Source: Thysanoteuthis rhombus
Lineage: Eukaryota > Mollusca > Cephalopoda > Oegopsida > Thysanoteuthidae
NCBI GenBank assembly: GCA_963457665.1
Contig: OY735218.1
Coordinates: 44,935,158 to 44,999,157 of the forward strand
Reading direction: 5' to 3'
DNA: 64,000 bases
Shown here: piece after piece, positions 50,805 to 63,900 of the stretch
Layout: each line of letters starts with the position of its first letter
Position numbering within the stretch: the first letter of the stretch is position 1
The notes under the pieces: model-generated
The model's input: only the letters and a program-made list of their open reading frames with translations
Database searches by the model: none
Told to the model about the DNA's origin: nothing
Program-made: the position numbers and the translations under genes

Positions 50805-51650
50805 TGAGCTAGAAGTAATTTGCAAAGACGAATGCCTGTAGAAATTTAGTAACGTCATAACATGATATTAAAAATGATAGAATAGATAATACTCATCCAA
50901 TCTACTTGAATTAGGCGAGTTCAATTGATTAGTTGTAAGGCAGTTTGTTCAAACAAAATAACGAATACATATGAGAGGAAATGATTGCAAACCATTTGAT
51001 CCATTTCAGTCAATTTATTTTTCGTAATTTTTGTGTTCGAGCATTCGTGGTCAAGCGTATGTCCTCAATAATCTAAACAAGTCCAAATCGAAATGTTTCC
51101 TGCATAGATAAAGACATTCCATTTAAAATGCAGTTATAAACGCACGAGTTGGTTTAACGAGTTATTTGACGAAGGTACTATATGTGTACGGTATAATGAT
51201 CTTAAATTATTTCACGCTACGAATATTTATTATTCAACATAATATTCTCCTCTGTTCATGAACTCACTTTAGCTGTGAATAATAACCACACACGGCGAAC
51301 ATTTCAGATCGAAATTCGAAGTGGTTCTCTTATGGTGGCAAACAGAATTTAGCTGAACGAAGAGAAGTTCATAGAAATGTAAATAAACTCGATTCGGCAT
51401 TATTTGGTAGTTTTCAAATTTATATATTATAAATTTATCATTACTTTTCAAGCAACATTATATGGACATGGAGATATCTGTCTGAAATAAAATGGTTTAT
51501 GGAATATTTGTCCCACAAAGAGCTTTGGAAGAACTGTAATTTCGAAGAAGAATTGGAACTATCCCGACAATAGCAAGAAAATCAGCAAAAATATTGAATA
51601 GACTTACTGTCACTTGATCTCGAGTGAAGTGATTGGATATTATTAAATGT
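50805..51650. other. Anonymous sequence
   Basis: No gene or repeat recognised. Confidence 0.5.
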
Positions 51651-51654
51651 GTCA

Positions 51655-51810
51655 AGTTGTAACGTACGGATACGGAACCTTGAAACTTACAAAACTGCTC
51701 GAAAACCATCTTAGAATCACATAGAGGGCAATGAAAAGAACAACACGGGGAATAACTCTTAGCAATAGAAAAAGATCATCATATATTCGAGAAGGGTTAA
51801 AGAATGATAT
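51655..51810 (+). pseudogene. RTE-type LINE C-terminal fragment
   Basis: One frame reads CQVVTYGYGTLKLTKLLENH, LRIT, stop, then RAMKRTTRGITLSNRKRSSY and IREGLKN. This is collinear with the RTE post-RT segment (C.LPV.TYG.ETW.LTK..E..LR..QRAMER...GI.LRDR.RN..IR). It directly precedes a second RTE piece that begins with the earlier motif A, so two insertions or a rearrangement are juxtaposed. Confidence 0.75.
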
Positions 51811-51814
51811 ATAT

Positions 51815-52350
51815 CATTCAAGTAGTCACTGTAGCATTCGTTGATTCCAAGAAGGCTTTTGATTCAATGGTAATCCCATAAAAATCGTTGATGCAAAAAA
51901 TGTGTTGCAAAATATCTATTGACTCAGCAGTTCTTTTATCAGGCTAGAAAGTTTCGGAGCCTTTCTAACTCGAAAAAGAATAAGACAAGTTGACACCAGC
52001 TCATCCAAACTCTTCACATTATGCCTTCTAAGGCTTAGACTGGAAAAATAAAAGAATCAGAATTAATGGCGAATCCCTAATTAACCCCAGATCTGCTGAC
52101 GTCACCATTTTATCTAACTGAGAACCTCAAAAAACTCCAGATAATGTTACATAACTGCTGGACATCACGACTTACAACGTGGATCCCAAGAGATCAAATG
52201 TAAAATAATGGCCAGCAGAGAATGAAAGAGCGATACAAATTAGGCAGAGTCTGGAGATATTGGCACCGCTACACTAAAGATAAAGGGGTCTAGGGAGTAC
52301 TTGGGAAGATCAATGTCCAACCACAGGCATTAAAAAGCTGCTGCTGATGA
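51815..52350 (+). pseudogene. RTE-type LINE remnant (motif A to 3' tail)
   Basis: VAFVDSKKAFDSM (about 51827-51865) is motif A with its Asp. Further on come GFxLRLDWKNKRIRING-like and SADVTI in place of FADDI, so motif C is lost. It closes with TCAATGTCCAACCACAGGCA and GCTGCTGCTGATGATGA, the RTE 3' end. A deletion removes much of the C-terminal region. Confidence 0.75.
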
Positions 52351-52369
52351 TGAATTGAGGAATAAAAAT

Positions 52370-52560
52370 GGAGACGGGCTGGGCAACAGATCGAACAAAA
52401 AGACTAATCGATGGATCCCAATGGGATAGTAAGAACAGCAGGAAAAGACCAGAGACGAGATGCGGGCATGTGATCGGAAAGTTTGCTCGTAAGACATGGC
52501 AAAGAGGTGAATAATTGCGCTCGTCATGGAAGGAGACAGGATATGGCTGCTACTGATATG
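52370..52560 (-). repeat. Interspersed repeat family X, copy 3
   Basis: GGATCCCAATGGGATAGTAA, GGAAAAGACCAGAGACGAGA and GCTCGTCATGGAAGGAGACA correspond block by block to the copy at 49490-49690. Confidence 0.65.
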
Positions 52561-52608
52561 TACACATTTGGAATTGGCTGATAAAGATAGGACCATATCA
52601 AAATACAT

Positions 52609-52695
52609 ACGTATACACACACTCACACACACGCACATATATATATAGAGAGAGAGAGAGAGAAAAGGAGTGAGTGAGTGGGTGAGTGAGTGGAA
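52609..52695. repeat. (CA)n(TA)n(GA)n(GTGA)n compound microsatellite
   Basis: Four short simple-repeat blocks in series. Confidence 0.92.
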
Positions 52696-52699
52696 GAAA

Positions 52700-53325
52700 A
52701 AGAAAGAGATTGGGAGAGGAAGGACTTTTCTCCAAGGTTCTGTGAGAGACAGTATTCTTCATGAATTCATATCTGGAGCAAATCTGATTTTTTTCTTTTC
52801 AAATTCGAGCAGACTTGGAGCTTTTTAAAAGATGAAACCTGGAAATCATGCCGTTCATTTTTGTTTGCAGACATTTAGTTCTTTGCATCAATCAACCTTT
52901 CCTGCAACACGGACGGAATCATTTCATGCAAAACATAATTTTCCAATCATATGAATTGTTCAGTGGATTCAGTTTAATCATAAATGTTTCTCTTTGATTT
53001 ATCTTTTATTATATAAAACAATCCGAAGTCTTTATTACATTTTCATTTAATTGGATAACGTATTATAAATCATTATTTTCAATTTTATGACTATTTTAAA
53101 AGTCTTTATTTTAATTTATCTTTGGAGATGTCCTTGAGATGAATTAAGATGAAGATAAAAGATACTCATAAAATCATATCAAATCCCTGTAAGACTTTGA
53201 AAAAATTCCGATCAACGATGTTTGCTCACTGCCAAAGATTAATCGGTCTGTGTGAAAAAAAAGATGCAATCAAAAGCAATTAATGAATTGAGATATAAGT
53301 GGTAAGTAGACATAATATTAAAAAT
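52700..53325. other. Anonymous AT-rich sequence
   Basis: No gene or repeat recognised. Confidence 0.5.
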
Positions 53326-53327
53326 AA

Positions 53328-53520
53328 TACGAAGTCTATCCAGAAAGTACTGAGCCATTTAATATTAATCAAAAAGTTCAAATTACTTCCCTTTGGACTT
53401 CACACTTATCCAAGCACCTACTCTTCAAAACAGTTTGAGAAGTCCTATTTCAAGGTAGCTATCACCTGTCTCTTTGCACTCTCTTTAATCTCGACCAAAT
53501 TTAGATCATAAGAGGGCTGA
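53328..53520 (-). pseudogene. Mariner 3' end: terminal repeat plus transposase C-terminal codons
   Basis: The minus strand reads VEIKESAKRQVIATLK, stop, DFSNCFEE, then LDKCEV..REVI, corresponding to the mariner end EEIKEN..RQL.AI.K.DF.NCFEKW..RWDKC....GEYFE. It is followed after about 35 bp by the terminal sequence that on the plus strand reads ACGAAGTCTATCCAGAAAGT then ACTGAGCCATTT. Stops and frame changes make it inactive. Confidence 0.8.
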
Positions 53521-53524
53521 CAAA

Positions 53525-54370
53525 CCTGTTTGATGCGACGATTTACTGAAAAGCCTTGTATAAGTAGTGGAAATGGACATCACAGTAAACAAACTGATAT
53601 AATAGTGTCTCACTATCGACAGTGTTTCTGTTCATGTATGTGCAGCAACGTCCGCTCTGGTTCAAGGCAAGGCGACTGGTTCTCGAGATAATCAAAATAT
53701 TTGGATACGTTCTGGGCAAATCTCAAATATATGTGTGCATACATACATACATATTTTTCGGCGAAAAGTGTATATTTATTCTTTACTCCTTTACAGAAAA
53801 CAAATTATCTTTGCAAAATTGCCATAAGAAATACACATTTCCTTGAGAATGACATGGAATCTTCACAAGCTTAATAAATATATAACATGATAAACCAGAG
53901 TAAACAATGAAACATATTTTAGACTGGAAGAGAAAAAAACAAAAACAAAAACAAAATATCGCATTAACGGTTATATTTTTCATAAAAAGATTTTACTGCC
54001 GTTTTTGTAAACTTTAGATCCGAACACGTTCGGGTAATTAATTTCAATTAATTAGTGGTTGACAATATTTCATGCAATAAAAAATAAATCAAAATCATAT
54101 GTCCGGATAATATTGCTTTTAATAATTATAGAACTTTATAATTACATCTCATTACTTTGAACATATGACGCTGTGTCGTTCACACGGACTAATTACTTTT
54201 CATACTTCATTTTCTAAGGATAAATTCGGGTGCTTTGTTAGACTTGAGTTGTTTTGATATGTTTGCAAATCAGAATATTTGTTGTTGCATTGAGAAAACT
54301 TGAGGAAAACATTCCTGTCACGATCAAAACATTCTATCAAAACTAGCACATTACCCCTAAATAATGAGAG
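53525..54370. other. Anonymous sequence
   Basis: No transposase frame is recognised upstream of the mariner end. A frame at 53622-53846 has no known domain. Confidence 0.5.
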
Positions 54371-54377
54371 GATTATT

Positions 54378-54490
54378 TACGCATGGATCGGCACCTCTGG
54401 CAAGGATTGGAATATCTGTGTGCTCTGCCTCGGAATGATGTGTTTCTCCCAGGTACTATGGGCGTGGATGAAAGTGTTGCATCTGTGCAC
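54378..54490 (-). repeat. Minisatellite M, unit ~35 bp, copy 3
   Basis: On the plus strand GCATGGATCGGCACCTCTGG then CAAGGATTGGAATATCTGTG and TGCTCTGCCTCGGAATGA form at least two units. The reverse complement closely matches 43275-43345. Confidence 0.7.
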
Positions 54491-54505
54491 CGATTGAAAA
54501 GTCAC

Positions 54506-54541
54506 ACACACACATGCATATACGTATAAATGAATAAATAC

Positions 54542-54622
<81 letters not shown>

Positions 54623-54643
54623 TAGATAGATATATAGATAGAC

Positions 54644-54675
<32 letters not shown>

Positions 54676-54692
54676 CAATCGATCGATAGATA
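54506..54692. repeat. (CA)n(TA)n(GA)n(GATA)n compound microsatellite
   Basis: Successive simple repeats, and low-complexity frames on the minus strand. Confidence 0.96.
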
Positions 54693-55012
54693 GAAACACA
54701 TTGGGTGTTATACAAGCAGATAAATAAAAATTATCATAATTTCGTCATTTATATTACGCTTGAACATCTGTGATAAGGATTTGGAATTATAATGAATGGA
54801 TTTTCTCTGGCTTGTCTTCTCGACATGAGGTACATTTCCTTCTGGTCTCCTCGGGTGATTGCTGCATTCGGTTACGTCGAAGGGAACTCTCAATTAGATC
54901 TGCAGAGATATGTTCATATCATTTCTACAGCGTTTTCCTTAGGAATTTCAAAATCCTTAAAAAGTCACCCCCCGCTTATGAATCCGATCTAATTTCCTAC
55001 TGAGCTACAGTA

Positions 55013-55200
55013 TACGAAGTCTGTCTGGGAAGTATCTATCCAATATTTCCAAAAAGAGCCTACGCTTCAAAGCACTCCCGATGAGATACATATCCCAACT
55101 CATTTCCCACGTTCAAAATCCATTTCTGAATTTCTCTTTCGAGATTCCCATCAACTATCTCTTAATTATTTCCTTTATTTCATTGCAGATAGCCCAATTT
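55013..55200 (-). pseudogene. Mariner 3' end, second copy
   Basis: The minus strand gives EIKEIIKR, stop, LMGISKEKFRNGF, stop, TWEMSWDMYLIGS, again the mariner C-terminal segment. It runs to the terminal sequence TACGAAGTCTGTCTGGGAAG then TATCTATCCAAT on the plus strand. It lies 1.5 kb from and in the same orientation as the copy at 53328-53520. Confidence 0.8.
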
Positions 55201-55336
55201 GCAAAACACCTCAATGCCATGGTCGAATACTTCACTCAATGATGCTTCACTGTCGACTGAGTAACCTAAGAGGAGAGTGTTCACGTCTGTGTAGTAAGGT
55301 CTCCTCTGGCTGGTTGCCAAGTTACATCAAAGGTGC

Positions 55337-55812
55337 TTGGCCGATTTGACTGAGAGATATTTTTTCATTCGTTTACATAAATTTCTATCTCCTTACGCGA
55401 TATCTCCAACAGTTCTCAATAGAAATAGAATTTTGTCAAAATGTAAACTACACAGTAAGAAAGAAGTTGTTATATTTGGGGTTGGATCTGAGAATTTGTT
55501 TTTGATCGAGAGATATTTCCATTTGGTTCATACATTTTTGTATTTGCTCCTGACTGTCTACACGATATCTCCAAAAGTTCCCAATAAATTTCAATTAATT
55601 TTTGTGCTAAACTGAGTTATAGCCCGTGAGAAAAATGATCAAATTTTGAGATGGATTCATTCACAATGACTTCGTCATAATTGGGAGAAATATATATTCA
55701 AAGTCCTCAATTTTGAATTTTAAAATGGCTTCCCTTCATAGAGATAGTTGCGATATTTTCCTAACCTGCATGGTTTATAGATATTATTTAACCTGGTTGC
55801 TAAGAGTTCGTT
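55337..55812 (+). mobile_element. Relative of the 27-29 kb composite element (right end plus ~2 units)
   Basis: TTGTATTTGCTCCTGACTGT then CTACACGATATCTCCAAAAG matches the right end at 29041-29075. TTTTGAATTTTAAAATGGCT and ATTATTTAACCTGGTTGCTA match 29205-29305. An extra diverged unit is present at 55355-55480. No opposite inverted end is found nearby, so it is a solo or truncated copy. Confidence 0.75.
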
Positions 55813-55814
55813 AA

Positions 55815-56915
55815 AAAAATGTTAATCTCTATATCATGATTATAAAAATTATCAGTTTATTGTAATTGTAATTTTTAACTTTTAAATATTCGCAAAGAGT
55901 CAGTCAATATTGAGTATGCATTATAGTCCACTTGGTGAAGTTGGAGCACATCAGTGGCAATATTATTGACGATTTTGTTTTTTGACTGAATAACCAAAAG
56001 TGACTTGAAACGCTAAAAATACTTCAATTTTGAATGTGCTTTAAAAGTATTTCCCCAAACATTCATGTATTTCTTTCTGTTATAATACATGGAATGGTGA
56101 AACCTATTTTGCAAAAATTGTTAATGTATATTTAGTTCCGAGTCCAACACTGATTTGATTGGACTGCAAGAAGACATCGAAAATCACTCCATAATATGTT
56201 TTATGTGGGAATTTAATATGTAAATCCATTGGCGGTTTATGTGTGCAAAATTAACTAATGGTTCACCCTTTCGCAAAATTATTCAGTCTGCGTTTGCTTT
56301 CATATCGATGGTTTGATCTATTTCTATATAATACTAAAAGTCTGACTTGCCCAACGAATTTGGCATGCATACTTAGTGGACCCTAAAATAAGACATATTC
56401 GTTAACACAAGGCCAACTAGTACTCTTTAATATAAAGATATATGTCTGCAGTTCTATTCCAATGAATCATTCAGGCTGAAATCCTCATTATAGACTGATT
56501 TATTCGAGATGGTGTCCTCGTCTTTGTTGTTATAGTCGCAGCGATTCAGCCGTTGTACCCCAAAGCCTTCTTTAGTGTCTATTGTTGTTGATAACTTTCT
56601 CCCTTTATTCTTTCCACGGGGGTATATTTTCTCATTCCGTTATCTATGCCAGGGGATATCTCATATCAGTTAATTCGTCCCTCTGATGTAACTTGTCGGC
56701 TTCTTCCACGAAACCTTACAGTATTCCTTGGCATTAGTAATAATTGTTTTCTCGCTTTACACCATTCCGACGTATAATAATTGTTTATTTTATCGTAAAG
56801 CTCCACTTATGGATAGCAGGGAAACCTGTATTTGGAGAATTATTATCGGTTGGATCCACGAGGAAGTGAAATTTAAAAATTATAACAACCCCCTCCCCAA
56901 GGTTTTGGTTTTTCA
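55815..56915. other. Anonymous sequence
   Basis: No gene or repeat recognised. A poly-A run and several unremarkable short frames are present. Confidence 0.5.
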
Positions 56916-56920
56916 CTCAA

Positions 56921-57497
56921 TAGAAACCATCACGTAACTGAAAAAAGGGGTGATCAATGAATGAGTTATTTTTCCTTTAGTTGGTCAGTAATCACAAAAC
57001 GTTTGAATTTTGAAAAATCAAGTGTAAATGAGGTCGGCCAGGAATCAATTTAGCGAAAGCTTACGCTGCAAATTGAACCCTGTCTCCCATAGAAACATAT
57101 TATGGGGAAATTCTCAGACCCCCCCCCAACCTTTTTCTTAGATATATCTAGGAGTAAGTGTTGAAATTTTCAGCCCACTAGCCCTATTGGAGCGGTCTGT
57201 CTGCATTATACATACATACATACATACATACATACATACATACATACATACATACATACATACAAACATACATGCATACATACAAACATACATACATACA
57301 TACATACAAGCATAAATACAAACATACATACAAACATACAAACAGACATACAAACATACAAACATACAAACATTCATACATACAAACATACGTACAAACA
57401 TACATACATACAAATATACATGGCCAGCCAGATCAGCTTGAAACCTGAAGAAACCTATGTTGACAGTTTCTGTGACAATGTAGGCTGATGGTTTCTA
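56921..57497 (-). mobile_element. TIR element (MITE-like), copy 8, with (ATAC)n expansion
   Basis: The ends TA-GAAACCATCA and TGATGGTTTC-TA are nearly perfect inverted repeats with TA on both sides. The interior has GGGGTGATCAATGAATG, TTACGCTGCAAATTGAACCC, AGTGTTGAAATTTTCAGCCC, CAGCCAGATCAGCTTGAAAC and GAAGAAACCTATGTTGACAG. At 57209-57422 a (ATAC)n-rich tract sits exactly where other copies have a short TATGTATGTATC / ATACATGCATAC word. Without it, length would be about 360 bp, near the other copies. Confidence 0.85.
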
Positions 57498-57499
57498 TT

Positions 57500-58080
57500 T
57501 ATTGTATGCAAACATTCCTCAAAAGAAAGTCTACAGAATCAGCAAGTTGAAACATAGACTCTGAAAGCAACACAGATGAGGATATTAGTCAGAATGATTT
57601 ATCGAATAATACCTTTGTGCATGTATTGATCAAGTCAGAGAATACAATTACATAAAAGAGGAAGCAAACCAGATATAGTCATATATAATATGGACAAGCC
57701 TAGCGACTCCCCAACTCCCCAACTCTTATTCCGACTGTAGATGATAAGTGCAAATTCTGTTTTTTCAATGTAATAAATAAAATGATGAAAATACATTTTT
57801 TGTTTAATTGTATTTATGAAAATGAAATAAACTTGCGTATCAATGTGATAAAATCTCGTTGGTCGTAAGTTCAAATCACGGCAGGGGAATATCGATTTTA
57901 CTTATCGGTATACACCTCTAACTTTGGTGTTCTCAGTGTTCCTGCTCTTGTTACGATAGAAAAATAAAATCAACTCAAATTTAAGACTTTGACAATATTA
58001 CAGATGGTGTGTAATATGCCTTGATTCGAATGATTTACATGTACATTAACATACGAATCTATTTCAGGGAAAGTTATAAG
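57500..58080. other. Anonymous sequence
   Basis: No gene is recognised. A single B-box-like word occurs at about 57868-57880, without a convincing A box. Confidence 0.5.
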
Positions 58081-58105
58081 ATCATTGTATATTATAAACC
58101 ATAAT

Positions 58106-58135
58106 CATGTATTTCTCTCTCTCTCTCTCTCTCTC

Positions 58136-58191
<56 letters not shown>

Positions 58192-58204
58192 CGCTTGTGC
58201 GAAT

Positions 58205-58240
<36 letters not shown>
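58106..58240. repeat. (TC)n(AC)n(AT)n and (GA)n tracts
   Basis: A TC-AC-AT run at about 58113-58186 and a GA run at 58207-58238. Confidence 0.96.
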
Positions 58241-58241
<1 letters not shown>

Positions 58242-58597
58242 ACATATACATATATGAATTAGATCAATAAGGCCATAGCCTGACTCGTAGTTTTCAGCTG
58301 AATTTTTGTTCTGAAATGTTCACTCTATTATGTTCGTTCTATGTAATTAATATTCAATTCTCAATTAAGTGCATTGATGATGTCTAAAAGAAGATATTAT
58401 TTTGTGAAAAAAGATATTTTGTATATCAGGCTCTGGACTTATTGATGTACCTGCGTATAGAATTGAGACGAAAAGTAAACTTGTTGGTCGTAAAAGTTGA
58501 AGAAAATTCCCTAAATAGATGAATAGAAGTAAACAGAACACCAATCGACATACAGATAGATACATTGGACACTGCAATAGATAGATAGATGAATATG

Positions 58598-60152
<1,555 letters not shown>

Positions 60153-60154
60153 GG

Positions 60155-60560
<406 letters not shown>

Positions 60561-60821
60561 GATACGGTGTGAGATAGGTAAAGATGAATAAAACGGATCG
60601 AGTGAAAGTCAGAAAGACAAAAGGAGAGATAGATGAGACTCACTAGATATAATCATACACTCAAAAGGTACCACACTATTTCTACTTTATTGCCTAGGTT
60701 GACTAAAGATCTGGTACAACCCTAACCAACCTACCACCATGTGTTGTCCGCACTCGAATCTATTTACGCCCACTAACTGCAACATAAACAAATACAGAAA
60801 CAGGTCTGGTTTGTTGCTCAA

Positions 60822-61065
60822 TAGAAACTGTCATGCGACCAATATCTTGCAGTGTTGAGGATGATCAATTGGAATATTGGAAACAGGAATGTTCAATCGA
60901 TGTAACCTTTCTTGCCTTTTGTTCGAGAGTAATTTGAAAAAAAAGGTCCGAATTTAAAAACAAAACCCACAACAAGCAGGAATGGAACATAAGTAGCCAT
61001 CCAAACGAGCTTGAAAAGAAAAACCGGAAGAAATCTGGGTTGACATTTTTGATTTACGGTTTCTA
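60822..61065 (-). mobile_element. TIR element (MITE-like), copy 9, short form
   Basis: It starts TA-GAAACTGTCA, has GCGACCAATATCTTGCAGTG, TTGAGGATGATCAATTGG and GTTCAATCGATGTAAC, and ends GGGTTGACATTTTTGATT then TTACGGTTTC-TA. It is a 244-bp deletion derivative with both TIRs and TA flanks kept. Confidence 0.8.
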
Positions 61066-61120
61066 ACAAACCCTGTCATATTATCGGTGCGTGCGTGTAT
61101 GTGTATCTTACTCTATCCAC

Positions 61121-61184
61121 TTGTGTCCGTGCGTGTGTGTGTATGTGTGTGTGTGTGTGTGAGTGTGTGTATGTGTGTGTGTTT
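61121..61184. repeat. (TG)n microsatellite
   Basis: Interrupted TG run. Confidence 0.94.
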
Positions 61185-61357
61185 TTGATTCTTTTTTTTC
61201 CAAACTGCTTGGCATGTGCGATCTGCTCTCAGCACTTCAGTATTTTCCAAGCGAACACACTCCGATGTTGTCTACTTCCACCGCTGCTTCTACTGCTGCT
61301 GTAACAACTGTGGTTGCTGCTACTTGGAATTATACAAACTTATCCGTTGTCAGTATT

Positions 61358-61410
61358 GAGAGAGAGAGAGAGAGAGGGAGAGGGAGAGAGAGGGAGAGAG
61401 AGAGAGAGAG
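61358..61410. repeat. (GA)n microsatellite
   Basis: Interrupted GA run. Confidence 0.95.
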
Positions 61411-61479
61411 GAAAACCACAAGTTATTGTCAGTAAAGCTTCCTCTTCATCTGGTGTATTTCTCGCCGGGTTTTCAAGGA

Positions 61480-61990
61480 TCGGAACCCATATCGATCTGG
61501 CCTGTCCGCTGATTTAGGTCCTGACTCAACAACTGTACTTTCAGATCCTAGTAGCTAAAGAAAAGTATTCCAAGTAAAAAAGGAAAGGAAAGAAGAATTA
61601 TACATATATATGTATAATATATGCATATAAATATAGTCGCTCGGTATGGAACAATGGTTTGCAATGATCCACGAAGACTATCACGGCAGCGAGTTCGATC
61701 CTTTCTGGGTCCTCTCCAACAACAGCAACAACAACAACAACAACAATATCAACTCTACATCCAAAATTCAGTAGTTAGAGAAAAGTAACCCAAGTAATAA
61801 AGAGATTTCATACATGTTTGTAAATACGGCTGTATCACCATGGAACAATGGTTAGCGACGATCCAAGAAGATCATTATTATTGTAGCGGGTTCGATCCTC
61901 GTGGGTAGTCCTACACCTGTTGGCCGAGTACCTTTTAAGCTGAGCACAGCTATATATCTGGAAATATACAGTGATTTATCTGTGAATATT
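61480..61990 (+). mobile_element. Tandem tRNA-like SINE units with (CAA)n linker
   Basis: ATGGAACAATGGTTTGCAAT (about 61647) and ATGGAACAATGGTTAGCGAC (about 61841) are A-box-like. GCGAGTTCGATCC (about 61689) and GCGGGTTCGATCC (about 61879) are B-box-like. The two units are about 194 bp apart, and each is preceded by TAGTAGCTAAAGAAAAGTA / CAGTAGTTAGAGAAAAGTAA and an AAGTAAAAAAGG / AAGTAATAAAG word. The first unit ends in CAACAACAGCAACAAC repeats. A partial earlier unit end may lie at 61510-61555. Confidence 0.7.
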
Positions 61991-62435
61991 GCGTAAGGAT
62001 GCAATGACAGCGACGAAGACGATGTCTACGGAGGTAGTTGATGTCAAACTGTTGGTTTTCCCATATTTTTTTGCAGAGATGGTCAACATTATTCCCTGAT
62101 GAAAAAAAAACAACAAATTGTAATTAGCCTATGTGACAGCTGGTTTTAACTTTTTGTGGTCGTCTAAAAGAATTTCTCAACGAACTTGACTGCATTTCAT
62201 TTTCAGAATCTTACTCATACTCACACACACACGCGCGCACATATAGAGTGCAAATATCTATCTAGATATAGAAAATAATGTACCAATTTATACCTGTTGC
62301 CGATATATTCGAGATCAGCTGGTCAGGAGGCTAACAACTTATAATTTATTTACTGTTTCTTATTTCTGGGAAAATTTCTACCGAATCCACACAAGGTAAG
62401 TTTGTTCTTTCTATTCAGTGCATTAATTCTCATTT
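61990..62435. other. Anonymous sequence
   Basis: Short CACACACGCGCGCACATATA patch at about 62222-62245. No gene recognised. Confidence 0.5.
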
Positions 62436-62439
62436 TGGT

Positions 62440-62663
62440 TACCTTATCCAACGCTGTGGGAAGAGGTATGTGTATTCAATCTTCTCTATCTGTTCGTCAA
62501 AACAATACCTCAAAAAGTTCTGAATGAAACAAAAATTACTTGAAAATTAGAGCGGTTCCAGAAATGTCTCTCACGAGTGAGATAAATTTTTTCTTTTTTT
62601 CCCATACATTAATTTTTGGTTGTCCATACACAATATCTCCAAAATTCCACAAAGAGAAAAAAG
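62440..62663 (+). mobile_element. Relative of the 27-29 kb composite element, fragment
   Basis: CATACATTAATTTTTGGTTG then TCCATACACAATATCTCCAA and, about 130 bp earlier, GTGTATTCAATCTTCTCTAT with CAATACCTCAAAAAGTTCTG match two successive units of the family in the same orientation as 55337-55812. It is cut off by a (TA)n tract. Confidence 0.55.

Positions 62664-62726
<63 letters not shown>
62664..62726. repeat. (TA)n microsatellite
   Basis: About 31 TA units. It ends the repeat fragment at 62440-62663. Confidence 0.97.
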
Positions 62727-62729
<3 letters not shown>

Positions 62730-63205
62730 GATGTAAGTATCATATAGTATGCAAATGTTCCAAATGTTTTTTTTTTAAGAAAAAAACAAAAGAAAGAAAA
62801 AGAGAATGAATAGACAGTTGTAAACCTGTTTTTCGAAGGAAACTTTTGCACACACCAGATAAATTGGTAATGATCGTATCGTAGGAATGCGTTATTTCAT
62901 TATAGAAATGCATTGACGACTACATTGAAAAAAAAATAGGCGTGAATGACCGAGTATGTAAAATATCTATTTTTGATTGCCTTTCACTGCTGTTTATTGA
63001 TATAAACTAGTGCACTCTCTTTTTAGCACGTGTCAAATGGATTCTTGTAATAAGCAGATCGATTATATCGATACTACAGAGACGGATTTCAGATTGAATG
63101 AAAGGTAGAGAGTATTTCGCAAATTTCAAGAGACACACACACACATGTGGGGGTGGGATTGTACGTCATTATTATTTATACTTGATGCTTTCTCACAGCA
63201 GTGGT
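62730..63205. other. Anonymous sequence
   Basis: No gene recognised. Confidence 0.5.
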
Positions 63206-63209
63206 TTCT

Positions 63210-63900
63210 GGTGGCTTTAGCTGGAGATCAAGTGACAGTAAGTCTCCGCAATACTCAAAACTCTACTCAATACCCTACTCGATTTTAGTATTTTTTTTTG
63301 TCTAGATGGTCTCGATTATTCCTTTGATTTCTGGTTTTTCAAGTCCCTGTGCAAGGCTTTCTAAAGCTCACCCCAGTGCTCAGACCACAAATGGTACTAC
63401 TTGCACCTTCATGTTCCATAACTTTGAAAGTTCTCAGGTAAGGTTCTGATACATGGATAGCTTTCGCATTATTTTAGTTTCACGCTGTTGTCTGATAAAA
63501 CCGAAAGATCCATTATCTGACAAGTTCTTTTCTTTTTGTTTACAACAACTAAATCTAATCTTCTAGCGTGGATTGTGTAACCTGTTTGAAGTCACAGATT
63601 CCATACATTTGCATGTTTGATTGACATCGATGGAAACGAGTGACAGCAGATCTTGTCAAACTTTCAACCATCTTTGCACTTTCTCTGGCCTTTACAATGG
63701 CCAGGACGAATATCTGCTTTATTCAATCACGTCGCTAGAGTCTTTGAGACAGTCCCTAGAGTGCCACTTCTTATGAACGTAATGTTTACAGCGTCTTCAG
63801 TTCCCTGGCAAGGTTTTCCTATCCGTCCACTTTTTAGCTTTCCATCATTTTCAACTTGCAGTCTGTATACAGCCATGACTTGACTGGATCTCCCTTTGTT
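63210..63900 (-). pseudogene. Non-LTR retrotransposon C-terminal region (R2-like annotation group)
   Basis: Minus-strand frames give, in order, TGYTIHARRLDLVVVNKKKR then TCQIMDLSVLSDNS. After a frame change come KLSMYQNLT, stop, ELSKLWNMKVQVVPFVV and ALG. This matches the C-terminal pattern ARRPDIVVV.K..K.C.IID.AVP.D.....KE.EK..KYQ.L..E...LW..K..V.PVV.GALG found downstream of RT in some animal LINEs. Further upstream (63640-63880) the sequence is too decayed to read. Clade is uncertain. It continues past neither RT nor an intact stop inside the window. Confidence 0.7.

Noticed and set aside
57820..57930. tRNA-like B box (AAGTTCAAATCAC)
   Set aside because: No A box at the right distance and no stem pairing. 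A SINE fragment is possible but not supportable.
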